The notes: generated by a model from the sequence alone, not told the origin. Shown: positions 33,686 to 41,431, counted from the first letter of the stretch. The stretch: DNA of 64,000 bases from Lapillicoccus jejuensis (GCF_006715055.1 NZ_VFMN01000001.1:558001-622000); one strand, 5' to 3'. Made by a program: numbers and translations.

Positions 33686-34330
33686 ATGAGCGACGAGAGC
33701 TACGCCGGCGAAGAGCTGAACACCGACACCGGCTCCTACTCCCTGGACGACGAGGACCAGCTGCAGCCGGAGGAGACGCTCGACGACCGCGGCGTCGAGG
33801 ACGCGCTCGACGAGGGGTACTCCCCCGCCGAGAAGCCGCGCGGTGTCGACGCCTGGGGGACGACGGCCTGGGAGCAGTCCCAGGACGAGACCATCGAGCA
33901 GCGGATCAAGCAGGAGGTCCCCGACCCCGACTCCGCGTACGGCGCCCCCGACAACGAGAGCGGCCTCGACCGCCCCGACGAGGACCGCGTCGGCGGGGAC
34001 GACCCCGACTCGATCGACGCGCGCGACGACTTCCTCGGCGACGGCGGCGCGCGCAGCGGCCGCCTCGTCGCGCCCGACGAGGGCGTGCGCGGCGACGCGG
34101 AGAAGGACGCCGTCGGCGAGGACGTCGGCATCGACGGCGCCGGCGCGTCCGCCGAGGAGGCGGCGATGCACGTCGAGGCGGACAGCGCCCAGGACGGCGT
34201 CGACGACGACCTGTCCGACCCCGTCGGCGACGACCCGGCCGACGCGGTCATGCACGCCGGCGACCGTCCCGAGGAGCTCGAGGACCTCGACGGCATCACC
34301 GACGTCGAGGACGACGACCTGCAGGTCTGA
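33686..34330 (+). CDS. Acidic DUF5709-family protein
   Basis: A 214-aa, strongly acidic and probably largely disordered protein beginning MSDESYAGEELNTDTGSYSL. Asp and Glu dominate throughout, with motifs such as YSPAEKPRGVDAWGTTAWEQ and ETIEQRIKQEVPDPDS that mark the actinobacterial DUF5709 family. No function is established. The ATG at 33686 has no Shine-Dalgarno, but a CAGAGT hexamer lies 7 nt upstream, so a leaderless transcript is possible. It lies 32 bp after the aminotransferase gene and converges on the oxidoreductase gene. Confidence 0.85.
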   Translation: MSDESYAGEELNTDTGSYSLDDEDQLQPEETLDDRGVEDALDEGYSPAEKPRGVDAWGTTAWEQSQDETIEQRIKQEVPDPDSAYGAPDNESGLDRPDEDRVGGDDPDSIDARDDFLGDGGARSGRLVAPDEGVRGDAEKDAVGEDVGIDGAGASAEEAAMHVEADSAQDGVDDDLSDPVGDDPADAVMHAGDRPEELEDLDGITDVEDDDLQV

Positions 34331-34350
34331 GCCCGTCCACCCCGTGACCC

Positions 34351-34379
34351 CGGGCCCCGTCGCTCAGCGGCGGGGCCCG
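34351..34379. terminator. Bidirectional terminator between convergent genes
   Basis: CGGGCCCCG (34351-34359) and CGGGGCCCG (34371-34379) form a 9-bp stem whose loop contains the stop codon of the minus-strand oxidoreductase gene. It can serve both converging genes. Confidence 0.65.
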
Positions 34380-35233
34380 AGCCGTACCCGGCGGCGCAGC
34401 TCGGCCAGGCCCTCGGGGCCCGGCGGCAGGTCCCACCAGCTCTCGACCCACCAGGTCGCCCCGGCGTCCTCCCACGGCGCGGCCGGGCCGCGGATGTCGC
34501 CGAAGCCGCCGTGGCTGTCGCCCTCGACGACGACGTCGTACCCCTCCCACGGCAGGCCGAGGCGCTCGCGCTCCGCGCGGACCCGGCCCAGCAGGTCGCG
34601 CAGCAGCGACGGGGTCAGCGGCGTCGACCCGTCCTCCTGCCCCGGGGTGACGACCGCGGGGACGACGCCCTGCCATCGGGCGGCCCGCTCGAGCGAGCGC
34701 TGACGATCGCGTCCGGGGACCAGCGCGCCGACCACCCACACCGGGGGGTGCGGCCGCTGCACCGGGTCGAGCGGGGGGATGTCGGTGACCGGGCGGACGG
34801 CGTACCGCTCGCCCTCGTGGGTGTAGTCGCCGCGCGAGCCGGCCGTGAGCAGCCCGCGGTAGACCTCGAGGACCTCGTCGACGAGCCGGGCCCGCTGCGC
34901 CCGACCCTCGTCGGGCTCGAAGGCCAGCCAGTTGCCGTTCGGTGCCCCGAGGCCGACGCCGAGCGTGACCCGGCCGGCGCTGAGCCGGTCGACCGAGCCC
35001 ACGACGCGGGCCAGGTCCCACGGGCGCCACCGCGACGCCGGGGTGAGCATCGTGCCGAGCCTGATCCGGCTCGTGCTCAGCGCGGCGGCGCCGAGCGCGA
35101 CCCAGGCGTCGTGCCGCAGCACCGCCTCCCAGCTGAGGACCATGTCCCAGCCGTGCTCCTCGCCGAGGACCGCGAGCTCGACGAGCTCGCGCTCGGTGGT
35201 CATCGGGACGACGAAGGCGTGTCGGAGCACCAT
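34364..35233 (-). CDS. Luciferase-like flavin/F420-dependent oxidoreductase
   Basis: A 289-aa protein of the LLM (bacterial luciferase-like) superfamily, whose members use FMNH2 or coenzyme F420 for hydride transfer or monooxygenation. Seen are LAVLGEEHGWDMVLSWEA, the core strand/helix STSRIRLGTMLTPASRWRPW and GRVTLGVGLGAP. The substrate cannot be predicted. ATG 35233-35231 follows TACGGT by exactly 6 nt, which suggests a leaderless transcript; a longer upstream frame crosses the divergent promoter region and is rejected. Confidence 0.85.
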   Translation of the reverse strand: MVLRHAFVVPMTTERELVELAVLGEEHGWDMVLSWEAVLRHDAWVALGAAALSTSRIRLGTMLTPASRWRPWDLARVVGSVDRLSAGRVTLGVGLGAPNGNWLAFEPDEGRAQRARLVDEVLEVYRGLLTAGSRGDYTHEGERYAVRPVTDIPPLDPVQRPHPPVWVVGALVPGRDRQRSLERAARWQGVVPAVVTPGQEDGSTPLTPSLLRDLLGRVRAERERLGLPWEGYDVVVEGDSHGGFGDIRGPAAPWEDAGATWWVESWWDLPPGPEGLAELRRRVRLGPRR

Positions 35234-35303
35234 CGAGGCACCGTACGACGCCCCACCGACAGGCGGCGGCCGACCGGGGACCGGGTTCTGGCAGGGTGGG
35301 GAC

Positions 35304-36386
35304 ATGACGGGCGGACCGGTCGGCGGGGGCTCCGGACGCGACCTGGCCGCGCTGCCCAAGGCGCACCTGCACCTGCACTTCACCGGGTCGATGCGGCTGA
35401 GCACCCTGAACTCGCTGGCCGAGCACCACGGGGTGCGGCTGCCCGAGTCGCTGCGGGTGGAGGGGCGCGAGCAGGACTGGACGCCGCCGCGGCTGCACGC
35501 CACGGACGAGCGCGGGTGGTTCCGGTTCCAGCGGCTCTACGACCTGGCCCGGGCCTGCGTGCGCGGCGAGGCCGACCTGCGCCGGATCGTGCGCGAGGCG
35601 GCGGAGGACGACGCCGCGGAGGGCTCGCGCTGGCTGGAGATCCAGGTCGAGCCGAGCAGCTACGCGCCGTACGTCGGCGGGCTGACCCCGGCCCTGGAGA
35701 TCGTCCTCGACGAGGCGGCGAGCGCGTCCCGTGCCACCGGGACCGGGGTGGGCGTCGTCGTCGCCGCGAGCCGGATCCGGCACCCGCTCGACGCGCGGAC
35801 GCTGGCGCGGCTGGCGGCCCGGTACGCCGGCGAGGGTCCGGGCACGGTCGTGGGCTTCGGGCTGTCGAACGACGAGCGCCGCGGGGTGCTGGAGGAGTTC
35901 GCCCCCGCATTCGACATCGCCCGCCGGGCCGGGCTCGCGCTGGTGCCGCACGCCGGGGAGCTGCTCGGGCCGACGATGGTGCAGGAGACGCTGTCGCTGC
36001 TGCGCCCCGACCGGCTCGGCCACGGCGTGCGCAGCGTCGAGGACCCGCGGGTGCTCGCCGAGGTGGCCGCCGCCGGCGTCACGCTCGAGGTCTGCCCGGG
36101 CAGCAACGTCGCCCTCGGGGTGTACGACGCCCCGCCCGCCGTGCCGCTGCCGTCGCTGCTCGAGGCGGGTGTGCCGGTGGCGCTCGGGGCCGACGACCCG
36201 CTGCTCTTCGGGACGCGGCTGGTGGCGCAGTACCGCCTGGCGCGCGAGGCGCACGGGCTCGACGACGCGGCGCTGGCCGACCTCGCGCGGGCGGCGCTGC
36301 GCGGGAGCCGGGCGCCCGCGCCGGTGCGCGACCGGGCGCTGGCGCAGGTCGACGACTGGCTGGCGGCGCCGGCCCCGCCCGCCTGA
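35304..36386 (+). CDS. Adenosine deaminase-like metal-dependent hydrolase
   Basis: A 360-aa amidohydrolase of the adenosine/AMP deaminase family. Metal and catalytic motifs seen are the N-terminal HLHFTGS (H23 and H25), HAGE (catalytic Glu), DRLGHG and GADDPLLFG. It should deaminate a purine nucleoside or a related ring. Classical adenosine deaminases have HxHLDG and CPWSS at positions that here read HLHFTG and CPGSN, so substrate preference may differ. ATG 35304 is preceded by a CAGGGT hexamer 6 nt upstream. It is divergent from the luciferase-like gene. Confidence 0.8.
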   Translation: MTGGPVGGGSGRDLAALPKAHLHLHFTGSMRLSTLNSLAEHHGVRLPESLRVEGREQDWTPPRLHATDERGWFRFQRLYDLARACVRGEADLRRIVREAAEDDAAEGSRWLEIQVEPSSYAPYVGGLTPALEIVLDEAASASRATGTGVGVVVAASRIRHPLDARTLARLAARYAGEGPGTVVGFGLSNDERRGVLEEFAPAFDIARRAGLALVPHAGELLGPTMVQETLSLLRPDRLGHGVRSVEDPRVLAEVAAAGVTLEVCPGSNVALGVYDAPPAVPLPSLLEAGVPVALGADDPLLFGTRLVAQYRLAREAHGLDDAALADLARAALRGSRAPAPVRDRALAQVDDWLAAPAPPA

Positions 36387-36427
36387 CGATTTGGCCGCGG
36401 CGACGGGCGGCAGGCACCCTGGAGAGC

Positions 36428-37120
36428 GTGTCGAACCCGCCGCACCGCGTCCTGCGACCCGCCGTCCGGCGCGTGGTCCCCGTCCTCGCCGGCCTCGCGA
36501 CCCTCGTCGGGATGGCCGCCTGCGCCGAGCCGGCACCGGTCGTGACGAGCGGCGGGACGGTCGCGCCGTCCGGCGCCGCCACCCCGGGCGGGACCTCGTC
36601 GAGCACCTCCGCGTCGCCGTCGTCGAGCGCGACGACGAAGGCCGCGGCCTGGCCGACCGCGCCGATCACCGTCTCGGCCACGATCACCGACAGCGCGCTC
36701 GGGCACAAGATCACCGCCGACAAGGTCCTGCGCGGGATCCCGTGGCCGGCCGGGTACGACGCGACGTCGCAGGCCTACGAGCTGGTGGCGGTCGAGATGA
36801 CGTGGACGCCGAGCACGACGTACACCGCGCCGCTGCGCAAGCAGGACTTCTCGATCCGCACCGGCGCGCAGTTCCCCAGCCGCCCCATCACGCTGGTCGA
36901 CGCGGCGATGGCCGCGCACGGGCTGAAGGTCCTCCCCGACCAGGTGGCCAGCGGCTCCTCGGCGACCGGCTGGGTGGTCTTCAAGGTCGAGCCGAAGGGC
37001 GCCGGCAACCTGTCCCTCGTCTTCACCCGGCCCAAGGCCGCGGTGTCCGGCAGCAACCAGGTCTTCGACGCGCAGGCCTTCGGCGCCGTCCTCGTCGGCA
37101 GCCCGGTCCCCACCTCCTGA
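36428..37120 (+). CDS. Putative lipoprotein, DUF4352-like domain
   Basis: A 230-aa precursor from GTG 36428. It has a basic N-terminus and a hydrophobic signal ending MAAC (Cys about residue 36). A Ser/Thr/Gly-rich linker follows, then a beta-sandwich-like domain with YELVAVEMTWTPSTTYTAPL and SGSSATGWVVFKVEP, which resembles extracellular DUF4352 immunoglobulin-like domains. Function is unknown. Its stop codon is followed after 14 nt by the first unit of the 42-bp repeat array. It is 41 bp downstream of the deaminase gene and may share its mRNA. Confidence 0.75.
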   Translation: MSNPPHRVLRPAVRRVVPVLAGLATLVGMAACAEPAPVVTSGGTVAPSGAATPGGTSSSTSASPSSSATTKAAAWPTAPITVSATITDSALGHKITADKVLRGIPWPAGYDATSQAYELVAVEMTWTPSTTYTAPLRKQDFSIRTGAQFPSRPITLVDAAMAAHGLKVLPDQVASGSSATGWVVFKVEPKGAGNLSLVFTRPKAAVSGSNQVFDAQAFGAVLVGSPVPTS

Positions 37121-37134
37121 CGACGCCGTACGGC

Positions 37135-37302
37135 GGACTGCTGCGCGAGCGGGACCTCGACGTCACCCCCACAACCGGACTGCTGCGCGAGCGGGACCTC
37201 GACGTCACCCCCACAACCGGACTGCTGCGCGAGCGGGACGTCGACATCACCCCGTACGGCGGACTGTCCTCCAGCCGGGACGTCGTCGGATCTCACGGAC
37301 GA
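37135..37302 (+). repeat. 42-bp tandem repeat array, plus orientation
   Basis: Units start at 37135, 37177, 37219 and 37261 with a strict 42-bp period and the unit head GGACTGCTGCG. Units 1 and 2 are identical. Unit 3 matches at its head but ends in CCGTACGGC, the same bases that precede unit 1. Unit 4 keeps only GGACTG and CCGGGACGTCG. There are no spacers between units. Confidence 0.9.
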
Positions 37303-37523
37303 GCCGCAGTCCGAGAACCCGGAGGGACCTCCACGTCCCGGATCCGCAGCAGTCCCGGAGCCAGGGGGACCTTGACGTCCCGGATCCGCAGCAGTCCCGG
37401 AGCCAGGGGGACCTTGACGTCCCGGATCCGCAGCAGTCCCGGAGCCAGGGGGACCTTGACGTCCCGGATCCGCAGCAGTCCCGGAGCCAGGGGGACCTTG
37501 ACGTCCCGGATCCGCAGCAGTCC
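37303..37523 (-). repeat. 42-bp tandem repeat array, minus orientation
   Basis: Read on the minus strand, four identical 42-bp units occupy 37482-37523, 37440-37481, 37398-37439 and 37356-37397. A fifth (37314-37355) is intact only in its first half, and a remnant lies at 37303-37312. The unit head GGACTGCTGCGGATCCGGGA is shared with the plus array, and each unit holds a small stem GGGAC-N6-GTCCC. The 15 bp between the murB stop and the array match the tail of the plus-array unit at 14 positions. Confidence 0.9.
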
Positions 37524-37540
37524 GGTGGTGGGGGTGACGG

Positions 37541-38623
37541 TCAGAGCGTGGTGCCGACGAGCACGGGCTCGTTGACGAGAGTGACGCCGAAGGTGTCGCG
37601 GACACCGTCGCGGACCTCGCGGGCGAGCGCGACGACGTCGGCGGCGGTCGCGCCGCCGCGGTTGGTCACGGCGAGGGTGTGCTTGGTCGAGAGGGAGGCC
37701 GGGCCGGGCAGACCGTGGCCCTTGCCGAAGCCGGCCCGCTCGATGAGCCAGGCGGCGCTCGTCTTGGTCCGCTCCCCCGGCTCCGCCCACGACGGCGGGT
37801 CGACGTCGGCGCCGAGCCGCTCGTGGACGCGCTCGAGCAGCGCCGCCCACGCCCGCGCGCCGAGGACCGGGTTGGTGAAGAACGACCCGCAGGACCAGGT
37901 GTCGGGGTCCGCGTCGTCGAGGACCATGCCGCGCTTGCGGCGCTGCGCGAGGACCGCCTCGCGGACGTCGCCGAGCGGCGCCCGGGCCCCCTCGGCGACG
38001 TCGAGCTGGCGGGCGAGGTCGGCGTAGCGCACCGGCTCGCCGAGGTCGGCGATCCGCAGCTGGAACAGGACGTCGAGGACGACGTACCGGCCGCCGGCGC
38101 CGTCCCCGGACTTGAACCGGGAGTCGCGGTAGGAGAAGCCGCAGGTCGGGCCGAAGAAGGTCTGCACCCGCTGCTCGCGCCGGTCCCAGACGCGCACCTG
38201 GGCGACGGTGGTGGCGACCTCCTGGCCGTAGGCGCCGACGTTCTGGACCGGGGTGGCGCCGGTCGAGCCGGGGATCCCGGACAGCGCCTCGATGCCGGCC
38301 CAGCCCTCGGCGACGGCGCGGGCGACGAGGTCGTCCCACGGCTCGCCGGCGGCGACGCGGACGTTGGCCCCGCCGCACGAGTCGTCGGACTCGACGGCGA
38401 CCCCGCTCGTCGCGACGTGCACGACGGTGCCGGGGAAGCCCGCGTCGGGCAGGACGAGGTTGGAGCCGCCGCCGACGACGAGCAGCGGCTCGTCGGCGTC
38501 GTCGACCTCGCGGACGGCGTCGACGAGCTCGTCGGTCGTCGTCGCGGTGACCAGGCGCGCGGCGGGGCCGCCGACGCGCATCGTCGTCAGGCCCGCCAGC
38601 GGTGCGTCGTGCTCCTCCCGCAC
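37541..38623 (-). CDS. murB: UDP-N-acetylenolpyruvoylglucosamine reductase
   Basis: MurB reduces UDP-GlcNAc-enolpyruvate to UDP-MurNAc with NADPH and FAD, an early cytoplasmic step of peptidoglycan synthesis. The 360-aa protein has the FAD-binding PLLVVGGGSNLVLPD, GIPGSTGATPVQNVGAYGQE and YRDSRFK segments, the catalytic Ser in CGSFFTNPVL, and GFGKG...STKHTLAVTNRG. It is a complete type I MurB. The GTG start at 38623 lies 4 nt after the hadB stop. Its 3' end abuts the 42-bp repeat array. Confidence 0.96.
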   Translation of the reverse strand: MREEHDAPLAGLTTMRVGGPAARLVTATTTDELVDAVREVDDADEPLLVVGGGSNLVLPDAGFPGTVVHVATSGVAVESDDSCGGANVRVAAGEPWDDLVARAVAEGWAGIEALSGIPGSTGATPVQNVGAYGQEVATTVAQVRVWDRREQRVQTFFGPTCGFSYRDSRFKSGDGAGGRYVVLDVLFQLRIADLGEPVRYADLARQLDVAEGARAPLGDVREAVLAQRRKRGMVLDDADPDTWSCGSFFTNPVLGARAWAALLERVHERLGADVDPPSWAEPGERTKTSAAWLIERAGFGKGHGLPGPASLSTKHTLAVTNRGGATAADVVALAREVRDGVRDTFGVTLVNEPVLVGTTL

Positions 38624-38627
38624 GGCC

Positions 38628-39065
38628 TCAGCCGAGCCGGACGACGGCGAGGGCGCGGCCGAGCACCTTCTCGCCGCGGCAGACCGCGGTCAGCTCGACG
38701 GTGGCCGTGCCGGCCTCGTCGTCGACCTTCTTCACGACGCCGGAGTACTCGACGTCGGCGCCCTCGTCGTGGCTGACGACGACGGGCTTGGTGAACCGCA
38801 CGCCGTACTCGAGGACGCGCGAGGGGTCACCGGCCCAGTCGGCGACGTACGTCGCGCCGGCGCCCATGGTGAACATGCCGTGGGCGATGACGTCGGGCAG
38901 GCCGACGGCCGTCGCGAACCGCTCGTCCCAGTGGATGGGGTTGCGGTCGAGCGAGGCCCCGGCGTACTGCACCAGCGTCGAGCGGGTGACGTGGACGGTG
39001 CGCGGCGGCAGCGTGTCGCCGACGGCGACTGGTGTGAGTGTCACGGCAGGAGCCACGTCACTCAC
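38628..39065 (-). CDS. hadB: MaoC-family hydratase, HadB-like
   Basis: A 145-aa single hot-dog-fold protein of the MaoC dehydratase family. The hydratase-2 signature is seen around NPIHWDERFATAVGLPDVIAHGMF, with the catalytic Asp replaced within D/N-x-P-x-H and His. In mycobacteria HadB with HadA dehydrates long 3-hydroxyacyl-ACP; in an organism without mycolates the substrate is probably another acyl chain. The GTG start (39065) overlaps the hadA stop by 8 nt, so the two subunits are coupled. Confidence 0.85.
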   Translation of the reverse strand: MSDVAPAVTLTPVAVGDTLPPRTVHVTRSTLVQYAGASLDRNPIHWDERFATAVGLPDVIAHGMFTMGAGATYVADWAGDPSRVLEYGVRFTKPVVVSHDEGADVEYSGVVKKVDDEAGTATVELTAVCRGEKVLGRALAVVRLG

Positions 39066-39501
39066 TGCCCCGGACGACGATCGTCGAGGTGGCCGTGCAG
39101 ACCGCCTCGCCGTCGACGCTCAGCTCGGTGCGGGTCGTGACCATCGAGTGGCCGCCGGCCTCGCGGACGGTGTCGACGTGCAGGACCCCGACGACCTCGT
39201 CGCCCGCGGTGAGCGGGCGGTGGTGGGCGAAGCGCTGCTCGCCGTGGACGACGCGGCTGTAGTCGATCCCGGCCTCCGGGTCGGTGATGAGCTGGGCGTC
39301 GCACTGCTGGGCGATGAGGACCGCGAAGGTCGGCGGCGCGATGACGTCGCGGTGCCCGGCGGCGCGGGCGGCCTGCGGGTCGAGGTGCAGCGGGTCGCTG
39401 CTGCCGACCGCCTCGGCGAACTCGCGGATCTTGGCGCGCCCGACGGAGTACGGCGCGGTGGGCGGGTAGCTGCGCCCGGCGAAGGCGGCGTTGACCGGCA
39501 T
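39058..39501 (-). CDS. hadA: MaoC-like dehydratase N-terminal domain protein, HadA-like
   Basis: A 147-aa hot-dog-fold protein beginning MPVNAAFAGRSYPPTAPYSV, typical of the FAS1-like dehydratase / MaoC_dehydrat_N family. It has DPLHLDPQAARAAGHRDVIAPPTF, the substrate-helix region, and GEQRFAHHRPL. Such proteins are the non-catalytic partners that give the HadB subunit its chain-length preference. It overlaps hadB and lies upstream of murB, a gene order shared with many Actinobacteria near rpmG. Confidence 0.87.
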   Translation of the reverse strand: MPVNAAFAGRSYPPTAPYSVGRAKIREFAEAVGSSDPLHLDPQAARAAGHRDVIAPPTFAVLIAQQCDAQLITDPEAGIDYSRVVHGEQRFAHHRPLTAGDEVVGVLHVDTVREAGGHSMVTTRTELSVDGEAVCTATSTIVVRGSE

Positions 39502-39510
39502 GCCGTCACC

Positions 39511-40878
39511 CTAGCCTCGCTCGGTGAGGGTGTCCGTCGGCACGTCCGCGTCGGCCGGGACGACCGCCGCGGCGTCGTACCGGCGGAAGGGCCGCACGAG
39601 CAAGCCGGCGACGAGGACGACGGCCACGCAGGCCAGGCCCCCGCCGACCCACGACGTCGTCGCGCCGGTCAGCGCCGCGGTGCCGCCCGCGCGGACGTCG
39701 CCGAGGCGGGGACCGCCGGCGACGACGGCGATGAAGACGCCCTGCATCCGGCCGCGTATCTCGTCGGGGGCGTAGGTCTGCAGGATGGTCTGCCGGTAGA
39801 CGGCCGAGACGAAGTCGCAGGCGCCCGCGACGGCGAGCAGCAGCACCGCGAGCCACAGCGAGTGCGCGAGGCCGGACGCGGCGACGGCCAGGCCCCAGCC
39901 GGCGATGGCGACGACGAGGGCGACGCCCTGGCGCCGGACCCGTCCGACCCAGCCGCTGGACAGGCCGGCGACGACCGCGCCGATGGCGATGGCGGCGTAG
40001 AGCGGGCCGACGTTCCCGCCGAAGCGCTCGTCCGCGACCTCGGGGAAGAGCGAGCGCGGCATGGCCAGCACCATCGCGGTGATGTCGACGACGAAGCTCA
40101 TGAGCAGCACCGGGCGGCTGCCGATGAAGCGCAGCCCCTCGAGGACCGCGCCGGCGCCGGGTCGCGACCGCGCGCCGTCGGGCGGCACGGGCGGCAGCCG
40201 GAACGCGGACCACAGGGCGGCGGTGAAGAGGACCGCGTCGGCGCCGTACGCGAGCGCGAAGCCCCCGGACTGGACGAGCAGGATGCCGGCGAGCAGGGGG
40301 CCGGCGACCTGCCCGACGTTGCCGACGGTGAAGTTGAGGGTGTTGGCCGCCGGGACGAGGTCGAGCGGGACGATGCGCGGGATGATCGCGCCGCGGGCCG
40401 ACCCGGCGACGGCGAAGGCCCCCGACTGGACGACGACCAGGCCGAGGATGAGCGGGATGCTGCCCGCCCCGACGAGGGTCTGGGCGAGCAGGCCCAGGGT
40501 GACGAGCCAGCCGACGAGCGAGCTGGCGAGGTAGAGGGCGCGGCGGTCGACGACGTCGGCGATCGCGCCGCCGTACAGGCCGAAGCCGACGATCGGCAGG
40601 AGCCCCGCGAGGCCGACGTAGCCGACGTCGAGGCTGGAGCAGCTGATCGTGTAGACCTGCACGGGGACGGCGGTCTGGGTGAGCATCGAGCCGATGAAGC
40701 TCGTGCCCTGCCCGACGAGCAGACGGCGGTACGGCGCCACGGCGAGCGGTCGCGTGTCGATCGCGTGGCGGCGCAGCAGCCGACCGAGGCCGCGGGCGTC
40801 CTCGGCGGCGAGCGCGGGGTCGGGACGGTCGAGCCCCGCGGGCCCGGGATCACCACTCACGTCGGTCGAGTGTGTCAT
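39511..40878 (-). CDS. Major facilitator superfamily exporter (EntS/MFS_3-like)
   Basis: A 455-aa integral membrane transporter with about twelve hydrophobic helices after a hydrophilic 45-residue N-terminus. Family features include PYRRLLVGQGTSFIGSML, GGAIADVVDRRALYLASS (the loop 2-3 motif), and TLNFTVGNVGQVAGPLLAG. The pattern is that of the EntS-like exporters of siderophores, drugs or small peptides; the substrate is unknown. It lies 9 bp from hadA and 100 bp after rpmG with a hairpin between, so it may head the hadA-hadB-murB unit. Confidence 0.85.
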   Translation of the reverse strand: MTHSTDVSGDPGPAGLDRPDPALAAEDARGLGRLLRRHAIDTRPLAVAPYRRLLVGQGTSFIGSMLTQTAVPVQVYTISCSSLDVGYVGLAGLLPIVGFGLYGGAIADVVDRRALYLASSLVGWLVTLGLLAQTLVGAGSIPLILGLVVVQSGAFAVAGSARGAIIPRIVPLDLVPAANTLNFTVGNVGQVAGPLLAGILLVQSGGFALAYGADAVLFTAALWSAFRLPPVPPDGARSRPGAGAVLEGLRFIGSRPVLLMSFVVDITAMVLAMPRSLFPEVADERFGGNVGPLYAAIAIGAVVAGLSSGWVGRVRRQGVALVVAIAGWGLAVAASGLAHSLWLAVLLLAVAGACDFVSAVYRQTILQTYAPDEIRGRMQGVFIAVVAGGPRLGDVRAGGTAALTGATTSWVGGGLACVAVVLVAGLLVRPFRRYDAAAVVPADADVPTDTLTERG

Positions 40879-40910
40879 GCAACCATCAGCCGGCGCACAG
40901 AGGACGACGA

Positions 40911-40945
40911 GACGGCCGCCGCCCCGGGTGGGGGCGACGGCCGTC
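40911..40945 (-). terminator. Terminator of rpmG
   Basis: GACGGCCG (40911-40918) pairs with CGGCCGTC (40938-40945). After one mismatch the stem continues with six further pairs around a short loop. It lies about 34 nt after the rpmG stop. Confidence 0.6.
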
Positions 40946-40978
40946 GGGCGTCGTGCTGGTGCGCGCGGGGCGCGGACC

Positions 40979-41149
40979 TCAGCGGGTCTCGCGGTGCTCC
41001 GTCTGCTTGCCGCAGTTGGGGCAGAACTTGTTCAGACCCAGGCGGTCGGGGTCGTTGCGACGGTTCTTGCGCGTGATGTAGTTGCGGTTCTTGCAGTCCA
41101 CGCACGCCATGGTGATCTTCGGGCGGACGTCGGCGGTCTTGCTGGCCAC
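40979..41149 (-). CDS. rpmG: 50S ribosomal protein L33 (zinc-binding form)
   Basis: L33 is a small 50S protein near the E site. The 56-aa protein reads (M)[20 protein letters not shown] and ends KQTEHRETR. The two CxxC pairs (CVDC and CPNC) make it the zinc-ribbon (C+) paralogue, whose zinc-free counterpart is often induced under zinc starvation elsewhere in the genome. The GTG start (41149-41147) fits the family N-terminus. It lies downstream of tRNA-Thr and tRNA-Met, with a possible stress-type promoter in the 168-bp gap. Confidence 0.96.
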   Translation of the reverse strand: MASKTADVRPKITMACVDCKNRNYITRKNRRNDPDRLGLNKFCPNCGKQTEHRETR

Positions 41150-41248
41150 GGTGAACCTGCTCTCGGTACTGACGGGTGGGCGGCGACGGGCGGCTGTCGC
41201 CGGGACGGGCGGCGCTCGGCGGTCCGGGAGGACCGGGCGCACGCGAGG

Positions 41249-41275
41249 AACCACGATACGCGACCGGATGTTCCC
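41249..41275 (-). promoter_or_regulatory. Possible ECF (SigR/SigH-type) and housekeeping promoter of rpmG
   Basis: On the minus strand GGGAACA (41275-41269) and GTT (41251-41249) give GGAAC-N18-GTT, the spacing known for SigR/SigH promoters. TATCGT (41258-41253) inside it could serve as a sigma-70 -10. The leader to rpmG would be about 95 nt. Confidence 0.4.
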
Positions 41276-41317
41276 GAGAGAAATCCTCCGGGAGCGGCCG
41301 ACGCGACGCGGCTGTCG

Positions 41318-41391
41318 TAGCGGGAGCGGGGCTCGATCCCGCGACCTCACGATTATGAGTCGTGCGCTCTAACCAGCTGAGCTACCCCGCC
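41318..41391 (-). tRNA. trnM: tRNA-Met (CAT anticodon, elongator type)
   Basis: A 74-nt cloverleaf starts GGCGGGGTAGCTCAGC on the minus strand. It has anticodon loop CTCATAA and T-arm GCGGG-ATCGAGC-CCCGC. The acceptor contains G-U pairs at its first and last positions. The 3' CCA is not encoded. The 5' G1 pairs in the acceptor stem, and the gene sits in the usual Thr-Met-rpmG order, so the elongator type is favoured over initiator. Confidence 0.93.
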
Positions 41392-41431
41392 GTGAGGGCC
41401 CTGTCCACCGGAGCACCGGAAGGAGGACCGG

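Noticed and set aside
34511-37120. A long plus frame of 869 codons across the oxidoreductase and deaminase genes
   Set aside because: Only its last part, from GTG 36428, is a plausible lipoprotein; the rest is antisense or out of frame to good genes.
37121-37540. CRISPR array
   Set aside because: Units abut without unique spacers, the period is 42 bp with no spacer variation, the two halves are inverted, and no cas genes are present.
37121-37540. A coding sequence with GLLRERDLDV / GLLRIRDVKV peptide repeats
   Set aside because: The 42-bp period keeps any frame open, but both flanking genes stop before the repeats and no start with a ribosome site leads into them.
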